A DNA stretch of 40,025 bases. Origin: Clostridia bacterium (lineage in GTDB: Bacteria > Bacillota > Clostridia > Oscillospirales > CAG-272). The stretch is from positions 1 to 40,025 of the forward strand of contig JAFXJX010000075.1 in the NCBI GenBank assembly GCA_017532025.1. Direction: 5' to 3'. A program made the translations under genes and the position numbers. Positions 22,219 through 30,061 of this stretch are shown in pieces. Every line of letters starts with the position of its first letter. Within the stretch, counting starts at the first letter, position 1. Under the pieces are notes generated by a model. It was not told the DNA's origin. It saw nothing but the letters and a program-made list of their open reading frames with translations, and searched no databases.

Positions 22219-25200
22219 TTACTTTTTCTTTTTGGAAAAGACACTGAACATCACGCCGCCACCAAGAGCAACAAGTGCCATCACGCCAGTGCCAATGATC
22301 AAAGCAAGCGAAGAATCACCGCCGTCACCGCCTGTGGTAACAGGTGTTTCGGGCGTTTCGGTTTTATCGGTAGTTTCGGGTGTGAGGGGTTGCTCATTTT
22401 TTTCGGTTGTATCAGGTGTCATCGGAGGTTTGACCGGTGTGTTTGTTCCGTCATCGGCAGGCGTCTTCGGCTTTGCCGAAAGCGCGCCGGCTTCTCCATC
22501 CTTGGCGAGGGTCAAGAGTTCCACCTCAGCCACCTGCATGGTGTCGTTGCCAAAGAAAGTCAGGCGGTAGTACTTGTAGTTACCGAATGTTTCATCGGGA
22601 ACTTCAAACGCATAGGTGTATTTTGTCCACTCGAATTGGAGATTTTCTCTTTCGTCAAGCGTCACCCAAGCTTCGCCGTCGGCGGAAGCTTCAAGCTTCA
22701 GACCTTTTGGCGCTTGGTTTTTGTTATTCGATGTCACAGTGTACATCCAAAGACGGGAAGGATTGCTTGAAGTCACCACAATGCTTGTGCCGTTTTTCAC
22801 AGTGGTATAAGTATTGCTGTTGTTATCGAACAGCTTTTTGCCGTCCGCAATGCCGTTAAGATATACCGTATTGGTCGTAAAGCCTTCGCCAAAGGCGTCT
22901 TCGCTCATTTTGTAGCGCGAAGTCACAATGTCCTCAGCAGGGTCAGCCTTTTTCGTGCCGCTTGTCAGCGAGGTAGGAGATGTACCCTTGCCCCAATCGG
23001 AGGGGGTGTCACCCATCTCAAACACAAGCGTTGCGCCGTTTGCGATCACGTCATGGTCAATGAACGCGTCGTTATGCGCCTTGCCGTTTACCGTCAGCGA
23101 TTGTACATACACGTTCTTGTCGGAATTGTTGTTGGCAATGATGACAAGATCCTTGCCGTTATCCATGTGGACGGTCATTTTCTTGAACAAAGGCGAGCCG
23201 ATCACGTATTCACCGCTTGCCATGGTCTGCGGATACAGACCCATTGCGGACAGCACGTACCATGCCGACATTTCGCCGTTGTCCTCGTCCCCAAGGTAAC
23301 CTTGACCGATCTCTGAGCCAACATACAGGCGTTGCATCACCTCGCGCACAATTTCCTGCGTGCGATAAGGCGCACCCGCATATGCAAAGAGATACGGAAT
23401 TGCGTGCGCAGGCTGATTCGAGTGCGAATAAATACCCATGCGCACTTCCCTTGCCTCTGCCATTTCGTGAATCGAACCACCCTCTACCTTGACCGATGCT
23501 TCATAGCTGTCATCAAAATAGGTATTGAGTCTCTGAAGCAGCGCCGCCTTGCCGCCAAAGAGATTGGCAAGTCCGTTGCCGTCATACACGGGCGCAAACA
23601 GCATGGTCCAACCGTTGGTTTCGGAATAATCACCCCACCAACCGTAAGGGTTGTAGCCCGAGCCGGATGACCAGCCGCCCGAGGAATTCTTGCCCATGAA
23701 GAATTTCAGCTGCGGATTGTACAGATTCACATAATAAGCTGCGCGATTGTAGAAATAGCTTGCCATTTCGTCATAGCCGAGCTTTGCCGCCATTGCCGCA
23801 ATGCAGTAATCCGAAATATAATCCTCCATCGTCCAAGAGAACGCATACTGCACGTTTTTGTCATTCGGCACGTAGCCTGTAAAGATTGCGGTGTTGTTCT
23901 CTGCTCTGCCGCCGTTTGTTACGTTGGGTGAAACAGTCGCCGCGTTTTTCAGCATCGATTCAAAGGCAGTTTCATAGTCAAAGTCAATACCCTTGATATA
24001 CGCGTCGGCAAAAATGATATCCGAGCTTGTGCCAAGCATCGAATCGGTACCGCCGGGCGCCACCCAACGCGGAATCCAGCTGTTATCGCGGTAGTGTTGC
24101 AGAATACCGTCAAGAAGCTCGCCGTCAAATTCAGGCGTTAAGAGCGCATACGCCGCCCATGCGGTGCGGTAAGTATCCCAAAAGCCGTTGTTGACGTACA
24201 GTTTGCCATCGGTCACTCTGCCCGATTTGTAAGGGCTCGCATAGACCCACTCGGGATTCTCGTTCGTGCCGCGGTTTTCGCTGTACAGCGTGGGGTAGGA
24301 ATACATACGGTAAAGATTGGAATAAAGCGTCACAAGCTGTGTGTAGCTCGCGCCTTCCACTTCAACAAGTGAGCAAACATCATCCCACGCCTTTTGTGCC
24401 TTGTTCAAAATGTTTGTCTCCGAAAGCTCAAGCTCCATGTTGTGCAAAGCCTGCTCGGTACTGATAAAAGAGGTAGCAAGCTTCATGAAAACCTGTGTTG
24501 TGCCTTTGGGGAATACGGCAATACCCTGCTTGCCGCTTACCTTGTAGGTGCTGGGTTTTGTGCTGAAAGAACCCGCAACGTACAAGTTACCCGAGCCGCG
24601 CTCGGTATGCTCGCTTTTTGCGGTAAATGTGCCGTCTTTGGCAAAGGAGAGCGCACCGTTTGCGCGCACACAGTCAAACACAATATTCACGTTATCCGAA
24701 TCCTCCGGGAACGTGAACAGTACGTAAACACCGTGTACGGTGGGTGTCATTTCCACCTTTACGCCGTCGGCGCGGCTACCCTCGTCAAAGGTCACGCCGT
24801 AATAATGCGCTCTGGCAATTTCGTTTCTGTGTGAGAAGGTTGCACCGAGATTTTCCGTCTTCATGCTATCCGCAGTCACCTTGGAAAGATTGGATGAATC
24901 AATCGACGTGTTTGCCATAAACTGCCAAGTACCGTAGTCACCTGTCCAGGTAGAGGCAATATGCGTGATACTAAAATGCTTGATCTCCTTTTCAAAGTAG
25001 CTGTAATGCGTGTTTGAGCCCGGATTGGTCACAGGCGTCACCATGTTAAAACCGTTCGGCATATTGATAAAGGGCGTTGTCAAGCCGCGCGAAAAGCTTG
25101 TGGTATTGTTCGTGCCGCGCAACGTGTTGATATAGTCGGAAGGATGCTCAAAACTCGGGGCACTCTTGTTTTCAATCACAAGCGAGTCGAAGAAAGCTTG

Positions 25201-26367
25201 GAACTTTTTCGCCGTCTTGTTTTCATTCTTGTGGTAATAGACATACACGCTGTCGATCGTTTTGCCCTTTGCCACATCGGCAAGTGCCGTTTCCACATAG
25301 TTCCACTGATCGGAATATAAGCTGTCACCCTCGCCCTTGGCAATCGGCGTCATGCCATAGCCATTTTGGTCGTATGCGCCAAGAGAAGAAAGATACGTGC
25401 CGTCGGTAAACTTCAGATCAATCATCATGTAAGCCGCCGAATATTCGTAGTCATACCCATCAGCAGTCGAAAGATAATGCACATAATGAAGCTTTGTGGT
25501 ATCGGTGACTTTGATGTTCAGCCCCGAATAGAGGAGGTTTCTCGCATAGCTCTCACCCTTATCGGTTTGCTTGGCAAATACCGACAAAGCGCGTCTGCCC
25601 TCAAAAGCGCCGCTTGCCACCCAGGATGAAGCAGGACCCTTGGAAGTGATTGTTTGCAGAGGGGAATCTCCCTTTTCTTCGTCGCTTCCCGCCACACCTG
25701 TGCCGAGATACAAATCGGCAAACTGCGTCATATTGGAAGAGCCGTTGTTTTGGGTAATTTCAAGCTTGTAATACTGATATGCCGCGGTATTGTCAAGCGA
25801 GTAGTGCTTTGTCATGTGTCGCGCCGAAAACGCTTCATTCGTGCGCGTGTCAAGCAGTGTAAAATCAAGACCGTTGTTCGAGCCGTACAGCTTCCAGCTT
25901 TTGGGGTCGCGCCCCGGCTCGTCATTGCCCGAGGTGATGGCATAAACACCAACCGTCTGCGCTTCGGTGAGAGCAAAACTCACCCACACGGGAGAGGTTG
26001 CCGACGGCTTGGTTTCGGTTAAGAATTTGCTGCCTTTTGAAGAGTCAAACAGCTTGACCTTGCTCTCCTCGCTCTTAAAGTCTTTTGAACCCTGCACCGT
26101 AGCAAGATCCACAAGCTCGGTAAAATCGCCCGGAATGACAGAGACAATTTCATACCGTTCAAGCCCCTTATAGTAGCCTTCGTCTGACTTCGATTCGTGG
26201 ATTGCATCGTCACTCGTTTCAAACGAGGAAGAAAACAAGACCTCATTCTTTACAGGATCCACGGTATCCGCCGCGCTCGATGGAAACGAAAGCGGCATGA
26301 TCGGCAAAGCACCAAGCAATATCACAATTGCCATAAAAACCGCCATGATTCTGCCAAACTGTTTCAT
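22219..26367 (-). CDS. Secreted GH92-family alpha-mannosidase with discoidin-like modules and C-terminal anchor
   Basis: A 1382-residue surface enzyme. Signal peptide 1-33 (ends PSSAAD). A discoidin-like (F5/8 type C) module spans about 75-222. A second beta-rich region (about 235-400) precedes the GH92 core (about 420-1125): RGLTTPFINMPNGFNMVTP, DTYRTAW, MLGTSSDIIFADAYIKG, and GDEDNGEMSAWYVLSAMG (1026-1043), in which Glu1032 matches the family general acid. A further discoidin-like module (about 1150-1290), a Pro/Thr linker and a membrane helix with KKKK tail follow. No LPxTG is visible. GH92 enzymes are Ca2+-dependent inverting exo-mannosidases acting on N-glycans and yeast mannan; the linkage here is not predictable. 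GGGGGG precedes the ATG. Confidence 0.92.
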   Translation of the reverse strand: MKQFGRIMAVFMAIVILLGALPIMPLSFPSSAADTVDPVKNEVLFSSSFETSDDAIHESKSDEGYYKGLERYEIVSVIPGDFTELVDLATVQGSKDFKSEESKVKLFDSSKGSKFLTETKPSATSPVWVSFALTEAQTVGVYAITSGNDEPGRDPKSWKLYGSNNGLDFTLLDTRTNEAFSARHMTKHYSLDNTAAYQYYKLEITQNNGSSNMTQFADLYLGTGVAGSDEEKGDSPLQTITSKGPASSWVASGAFEGRRALSVFAKQTDKGESYARNLLYSGLNIKVTDTTKLHYVHYLSTADGYDYEYSAAYMMIDLKFTDGTYLSSLGAYDQNGYGMTPIAKGEGDSLYSDQWNYVETALADVAKGKTIDSVYVYYHKNENKTAKKFQAFFDSLVIENKSAPSFEHPSDYINTLRGTNNTTSFSRGLTTPFINMPNGFNMVTPVTNPGSNTHYSYFEKEIKHFSITHIASTWTGDYGTWQFMANTSIDSSNLSKVTADSMKTENLGATFSHRNEIARAHYYGVTFDEGSRADGVKVEMTPTVHGVYVLFTFPEDSDNVNIVFDCVRANGALSFAKDGTFTAKSEHTERGSGNLYVAGSFSTKPSTYKVSGKQGIAVFPKGTTQVFMKLATSFISTEQALHNMELELSETNILNKAQKAWDDVCSLVEVEGASYTQLVTLYSNLYRMYSYPTLYSENRGTNENPEWVYASPYKSGRVTDGKLYVNNGFWDTYRTAWAAYALLTPEFDGELLDGILQHYRDNSWIPRWVAPGGTDSMLGTSSDIIFADAYIKGIDFDYETAFESMLKNAATVSPNVTNGGRAENNTAIFTGYVPNDKNVQYAFSWTMEDYISDYCIAAMAAKLGYDEMASYFYNRAAYYVNLYNPQLKFFMGKNSSGGWSSGSGYNPYGWWGDYSETNGWTMLFAPVYDGNGLANLFGGKAALLQRLNTYFDDSYEASVKVEGGSIHEMAEAREVRMGIYSHSNQPAHAIPYLFAYAGAPYRTQEIVREVMQRLYVGSEIGQGYLGDEDNGEMSAWYVLSAMGLYPQTMASGEYVIGSPLFKKMTVHMDNGKDLVIIANNNSDKNVYVQSLTVNGKAHNDAFIDHDVIANGATLVFEMGDTPSDWGKGTSPTSLTSGTKKADPAEDIVTSRYKMSEDAFGEGFTTNTVYLNGIADGKKLFDNNSNTYTTVKNGTSIVVTSSNPSRLWMYTVTSNNKNQAPKGLKLEASADGEAWVTLDERENLQFEWTKYTYAFEVPDETFGNYKYYRLTFFGNDTMQVAEVELLTLAKDGEAGALSAKPKTPADDGTNTPVKPPMTPDTTEKNEQPLTPETTDKTETPETPVTTGGDGGDSSLALIIGTGVMALVALGGGVMFSVFSKKKK

Positions 26368-26401
26368 AAGAACCCCCCAAAAATATTTTCGTTACGGTTA
26401 C

Positions 26402-26430
26402 ATTGTATCACATGTTTCCAATTATTTCAA
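26402..26430 (-). promoter_or_regulatory. Promoter of the GH92 gene
   Basis: TTGAAA, 17-base spacer, TACAAT preceded by TGA. No cre-like site was evident near it. Confidence 0.83.
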
Positions 26431-26448
26431 CAAAGAAAATCATTTTCC

Positions 26449-26487
26449 CAAAAAAGTTAAACAAAGCCACCTTTCGGTGGCTTTGTT
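26449..26487 (-). terminator. Terminator of lipoprotein 1 gene
   Basis: Leftward, ACAAAGCCACC pairs with GGTGGCTTTGT over a GAAA-type loop, followed by TTAACTTTTTT. Confidence 0.82.
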
Positions 26488-26502
26488 TTGACATATGTAA
26501 AC

Positions 26503-27732
26503 TTAGGGTTCCTGGTAGAAGAGAAGCTCGGAAGCCTGCCAGAGTTCGCCGTTTTCAGCAACGAACTTGAAGTACTGATAGGTTGCTACGTTGTCAAGAG
26601 CGTAGTATCTTTCCAAGTAGTTTGCGCTGATAGGAGCCTTGTCGATGGCATTGCCTTCGGCATCAAGACCGTCAGCTGCATAGATCTCGGTCCATGTGCC
26701 TTCTTCGCCGGTTGCAGAGCCGTAAAGCTTAAAGGCAACGATGGTTCTGCCGTTGGAGTTTGCGTTATCGTTCGCGTTAACGATCGAGAAGCCAACAACA
26801 TTCAGAACTTCAGAATACTTAACCGTAGTAGCCTTGTCTTCGCCGTTGTCACCGGTGCAGATCTTGGTTTCAACCTTGCCGTCAAAGAACTTTTTGTAGT
26901 CTTCGCCGTTGCCCGAGTCGGGACCTGCAAGAGGTGTTGCCGTTGCCTGGTCAACAACAATAAGGTTGGTAGGACGGTTTTTGTCAGCGATCATAACCTT
27001 TTCTTCGGGCTTGGTGTGAGTATAGGGGCCCCAAAGATCATCGCTGGTGAGGTCTGCAAAATAAACCACGTTCTTTTTGGAATCGTAGATATCGATTCTT
27101 ACCTGCTCGTAGGTGTACTGGTTGTTTTCATCGTATTCAAAGAGGCTCCACTTAAAGTCAGGGCCAAGGTCGATACGCACCCAACCGGAGGTGTTGTTGT
27201 TAAAGAGCGAGAATCTCTCAATTTCCCATTCTTTGCCTTCAATGGTAACAACCCAAGTATAATCCGAGCTGGGTTCCCAGTTGGTGTTGGTGTTTTCGTT
27301 TTCGGTATCAACGATAAAGAGGTCGTTATAAACGCCGCCCTGATCGTTCATGCTGATAACGAGCGCCACGTTGTTGTCGAGCGATGCATGGAAGTCTTCA
27401 AACGCAAAGAATGCGGAGTCCATGTTACTGATTGCCATGTAGCCTTCTTCCCACAGAAGGTCGATGCCTTCCTGTGCGGGAGGTGTTACAGGATCGGTGT
27501 CGGGAGTGGTGGTGGTATCGGGAGTGGTGGTGTCGTCACCGGGCTTTGCAGCAGTGGTGTCGTCACCGGGAGTGGTGGTGTCTACGCCGGGCTTTGCTGC
27601 GGTGGTGTCTACGCCGGGCTTTGCAGCAGTGGTATCAACGCCGCCCTTGGTCGTGGTAGGAGCATCGCCGCCGCAAGCAACAAGTGCCAGCGCAAGAAGA
27701 GCAACTACCGCAACAATAAGAAGCTTTTTCAT
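26503..27732 (-). CDS. Lipoprotein 1 with Thr/Pro-rich repeats and discoidin-like domain
   Basis: A 409-residue lipoprotein: signal MKKLLIVAVVALLALALVAC with lipobox LVAC and Cys20. A low-complexity linker (about 26-85) of repeats such as GVDTTAAKP and GDDTTTP follows. Next comes a beta-rich domain (about 88-250; FEDFHASLDNNVALVISM, GWVRIDLGPDF), and last a discoidin-like domain (about 275-409; KFFDGKVETKIC, AFKLYGSATGEEGTWTEI, NVATYQYFKFVAENG). It is a paralogue of lipoprotein 2, and its last domain resembles modules of the GH92 enzyme. A binding protein tethered outside the membrane is likely; the ligand is unknown. The ATG at 27732 has AAGGA seven bases upstream. Confidence 0.88.
   Translation of the reverse strand: MKKLLIVAVVALLALALVACGGDAPTTTKGGVDTTAAKPGVDTTAAKPGVDTTTPGDDTTAAKPGDDTTTPDTTTTPDTDPVTPPAQEGIDLLWEEGYMAISNMDSAFFAFEDFHASLDNNVALVISMNDQGGVYNDLFIVDTENENTNTNWEPSSDYTWVVTIEGKEWEIERFSLFNNNTSGWVRIDLGPDFKWSLFEYDENNQYTYEQVRIDIYDSKKNVVYFADLTSDDLWGPYTHTKPEEKVMIADKNRPTNLIVVDQATATPLAGPDSGNGEDYKKFFDGKVETKICTGDNGEDKATTVKYSEVLNVVGFSIVNANDNANSNGRTIVAFKLYGSATGEEGTWTEIYAADGLDAEGNAIDKAPISANYLERYYALDNVATYQYFKFVAENGELWQASELLFYQEP
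27500..27660. repeat. Tandem repeats encoding the lipoprotein 1 linker
   Basis: Degenerate units of about 27 bases (GTGGTGTCTACGCCGGGCTTTG-like, each 20 or fewer bases conserved) encode GVDTTAAKP and variants. Neighbouring copies are close enough for slippage or recombination to change the linker length in frame. Confidence 0.8.
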
Positions 27733-27798
27733 AGTAAATTCCTTCCTTTCCATAAATGGATCTGGTTAATCCGGTAATATTTTCCTTACCGTACTGTT

Positions 27799-27827
27799 AT
27801 TATAGCACAAAAAATCAGGGAATGCAA
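27799..27827 (-). promoter_or_regulatory. Promoter of lipoprotein 1 gene
   Basis: TTGCAT, 17-base spacer, TATAAT with TG one base before the -10. The leader holds a small hairpin, GGTAA/TTACC (27772-27789). Confidence 0.87.
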
Positions 27828-27907
27828 CTGATTTTTTTGAAGAATTCTTGACCAAGCTTGTACTATTTCCTTTTTTTGAAAAAATTTCCGCCATACTCTC
27901 CCTATCA

Positions 27908-27944
27908 ACAAAAAAACGCCCGCACTTTTGAAGTGCGGACGTTC
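27908..27944 (-). terminator. Terminator of lipoprotein 2 gene
   Basis: Leftward, AACGTCCGCACTT and AAGTGCGGGCGTT pair with one mismatch, followed by TTTTTTGTTG. Confidence 0.87.
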
Positions 27945-27979
27945 AGGTTCAAAATATCAAAGGATAACCAGATAATCGA

Positions 27980-29224
27980 TTATTCCTTGGTCCAAAGCAT
28001 GATGCCGGACATCTGGTATGTGCTGGTAACGTCGAGCTCGAGCTTGAAGTAGCTGTATTCAACACCCTTAGCGAGCTTGAAGTTTCTTTCGGCGTAGTTG
28101 GAACCTTCGGTAGCAGCTTCACCGTTCTTTTCATCGATGAGAGTCCAGTTATTACCGTCGTTGGAGCCGTAGAACTTGAATACGGTAGGAATACGGCTGG
28201 GATAGGTCTGGTCATCGCCTGCGCCTACGAGAGAGTAGGAGGTAACGTACTTAGCTTCATCATACTTCCAAACGATGGGAGTAGGAACTTCGCCGGAATC
28301 GCAAAGCTTGGTCTGAACGTTGATCTGATCGTCGTCGGTGCGGTCGAAGAGGTTGGTGTAGTGCTCGCCGGTGTAGCCTTCAGGACCGGAAATAGCAGTA
28401 GCGCCGGTAATTTCAACTTCTGCAGGGTCACGGTTGGGGTCAGGATCAAGTTCGGTGGGCTTCGGAGGCACAAACTCATGAACGCCGTTCCATTCGGGGT
28501 CGGTCATGTAAGCATAGAAAACAACGGGTTCATTATCTTTGGTAACGTCAACGATGCGAAGTTTGATTTCGGCGTATCTAACCTTGCCATCTTCATCCTT
28601 TGCCTTGAGCTCGAAGTCGGGACCAAGGTCGAGACGAACATAACCGTAGGTGGTAACGTGGTAAACCGAGAATCTTTCGATAACGTGATCTTCGCCTTCA
28701 AGGGTAAGAATCCACTTATAGTCTTCGTTCATCACCCAAGTGTCTTCGCCGCCTTCCTCATCGGAGGGAACCGTCATAACAAGTTCAGTGTACCATGCGT
28801 TTTCGCATTCCTGGAAGAGGATAACGTATGCCCAGTTCATGTCAAGAGAAGCGTGGTGGTTTTCAAAAGCACCTACATTCATGTCTCCGGTCAATCCCGC
28901 GGGATTGATGGCGCGGTCTTCTTCAGTACCGTTCAGAATGTCGATACCTTCAACACCGGGAAGGACGGGGGTGGTGTCGTCACCGGGCTTTGCAGTGGTG
29001 TCGTCACCGGGCTTTGCAGTGGTGTTGTCGCCGGGTTTTGCGGTGGTGATAACGCCGGGCTTTGCAGCGGTGGTGTCGTCACCGGGCTTTGCAGCGGTGG
29101 TGTCAACGCCGGGCTTTGCAGCGGTGGTGTCAACGCCCTTGGTGGTGGTAGGAGCATCGCCGCCGCAAGCAACGAGTGCAAGCGCAAGAAGAGCAACTAC
29201 CATAACAATAATCAGCTTTTTCAT
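27980..29224 (-). CDS. Lipoprotein 2 with Thr/Pro-rich repeats and discoidin-like domain
   Basis: A 414-residue paralogue of lipoprotein 1 in the same order: lipobox LVAC (Cys20); linker about 26-90 of GVDTTAAKP, GDDTTAKP and GDNTTAKP units; a beta-rich domain (about 92-255; FENHHASLDMNWAYVIL, GYVRLDLGPDF); and a discoidin-like domain (about 275-414; VFKFYGSNDGNNWTLID, GVEYSYFKLELD). The two proteins share motifs throughout but clearly differ in the mature domains, while their signal-peptide DNA is almost the same. AAAGGA lies ten bases before the ATG. It has its own promoter and terminator, so the pair can be expressed separately. A surface binding role is inferred. Confidence 0.88.
   Translation of the reverse strand: MKKLIIVMVVALLALALVACGGDAPTTTKGVDTTAAKPGVDTTAAKPGDDTTAAKPGVITTAKPGDNTTAKPGDDTTAKPGDDTTPVLPGVEGIDILNGTEEDRAINPAGLTGDMNVGAFENHHASLDMNWAYVILFQECENAWYTELVMTVPSDEEGGEDTWVMNEDYKWILTLEGEDHVIERFSVYHVTTYGYVRLDLGPDFELKAKDEDGKVRYAEIKLRIVDVTKDNEPVVFYAYMTDPEWNGVHEFVPPKPTELDPDPNRDPAEVEITGATAISGPEGYTGEHYTNLFDRTDDDQINVQTKLCDSGEVPTPIVWKYDEAKYVTSYSLVGAGDDQTYPSRIPTVFKFYGSNDGNNWTLIDEKNGEAATEGSNYAERNFKLAKGVEYSYFKLELDVTSTYQMSGIMLWTKE
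28965..29150. repeat. Tandem repeats encoding the lipoprotein 2 linker
   Basis: Seven or so units of 24-27 bases (GTGGTGTCGTCACCGGGCTT-like) encode DDTTAKPG and VDTTAAKPG. Units of both 24 and 27 bases occur, which shows past unit loss or gain in multiples of three. Confidence 0.82.
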
Positions 29225-29271
29225 AAGTAAAAAATCCTTTCTTTCCTAATGAGGAAATTTCGTTCGAAGCT

Positions 29272-29300
29272 ATTATAGCATACAAAAGTAAAAAAAGCAA
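29272..29300 (-). promoter_or_regulatory. Promoter of lipoprotein 2 gene
   Basis: TTGCTT, 17-base spacer, TATAAT with TG one base before the -10. The leader has a small hairpin, TTTCCT/AGGAAA (29242-29257). Confidence 0.86.
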
Positions 29301-29386
29301 GTCCTTTTTGAAATTTTATATTTTCGTCATATCCGAATGCTTTTTTTCGTACACTTCGCACAAAAAGCAATTCTGCATTCTGCGTT

Positions 29387-30049
29387 TCAAAGCAGCTTTG
29401 CCGCAACATCCACAGAGAGATAGTCCGGCACGTAAAGGTCGGCAAGGTTTTTGATTTTATCTTGATAATTCTTCATCGAATCATCATAAATGGCAACCAC
29501 AAAATAACCGTCGCGCTTGGCGGTGCGGATGGCGTACAACGCGTCTTCAAATACCGCAATATTCTCTTTGGGAATGCCAAGCGCCTCGGTGGCAAGACGG
29601 TAAATGGTGGGTTTGCTCTTCCCTTCTCCTACCTCGGTGCAGGTCAGCATCCCTTCCAGATAATCATAAATTCCGCAGCGCTTGAGACAAGGCTCAATCA
29701 AATGGCGGTCAGTTGCCGTGGCGGCAAACATTTTCACGCCAGCAGCTTTGAAGCGCTCGAGCATTTCCATCACACCCTCTTTGGGAAACAGCACTTCATG
29801 GTACTGATAGACGAGTTCATCGTTAATGGCGCGCGTAATTTCCTCGGGCGTGACCGAAAGCCCGTAACGGCTGTGAAAATGCGCCGCCGATTCCTCTACC
29901 GTACTGACCTTGATGATGTCATCGGTATCGGGGTCAGGCTCAATGCCAAGCGAGCGCAGGTATGTAGAGCCGATGGTGTCCCAAACGTGCATCGAAAGCA
30001 GAAGCGTGCCGTCAAGATCAAAAATAATGCCTTTGATTGTTTTCTTCAT
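29387..30049 (-). CDS. HAD-superfamily hydrolase, beta-phosphoglucomutase/phosphatase-like
   Basis: A 220-residue HAD enzyme with a helical cap. Motif I is FDLDGTLL (Asp11 nucleophile, Asp13 acid), motif II is the ATATD segment, motif III is a Lys in GKSKPTIYRLA, and motif IV is VFEDALYAI. The cap type and length fit phosphoglycolate phosphatase or beta-phosphoglucomutase-like members. The EDALYAI segment where most have EDSxxGI is slightly unusual. Substrate cannot be told. The ATG at 30049 has AAGGA nine bases upstream and follows the RluA-TPK stop by 12 bases, as last gene of the secA run. I see no convincing terminator after it. Confidence 0.87.
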   Translation of the reverse strand: MKKTIKGIIFDLDGTLLLSMHVWDTIGSTYLRSLGIEPDPDTDDIIKVSTVEESAAHFHSRYGLSVTPEEITRAINDELVYQYHEVLFPKEGVMEMLERFKAAGVKMFAATATDRHLIEPCLKRCGIYDYLEGMLTCTEVGEGKSKPTIYRLATEALGIPKENIAVFEDALYAIRTAKRDGYFVVAIYDDSMKNYQDKIKNLADLYVPDYLSVDVAAKLL

Positions 30050-30061
30050 ATCCAAACGTCC

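Noticed and set aside
26488-27777. A long + strand frame with Gly/Val/Cys-rich repeats (SGVVTG, AGLCSG)
   Set aside because: The repetitive peptide is only the complement of the Thr/Pro-rich linker of lipoprotein 1; the lipoprotein has signal peptide, lipobox, ribosome site and promoter.
28965-29150. Possible CRISPR-like array of short repeats
   Set aside because: Units are contiguous without spacers, in multiples of three, and within a coding frame.
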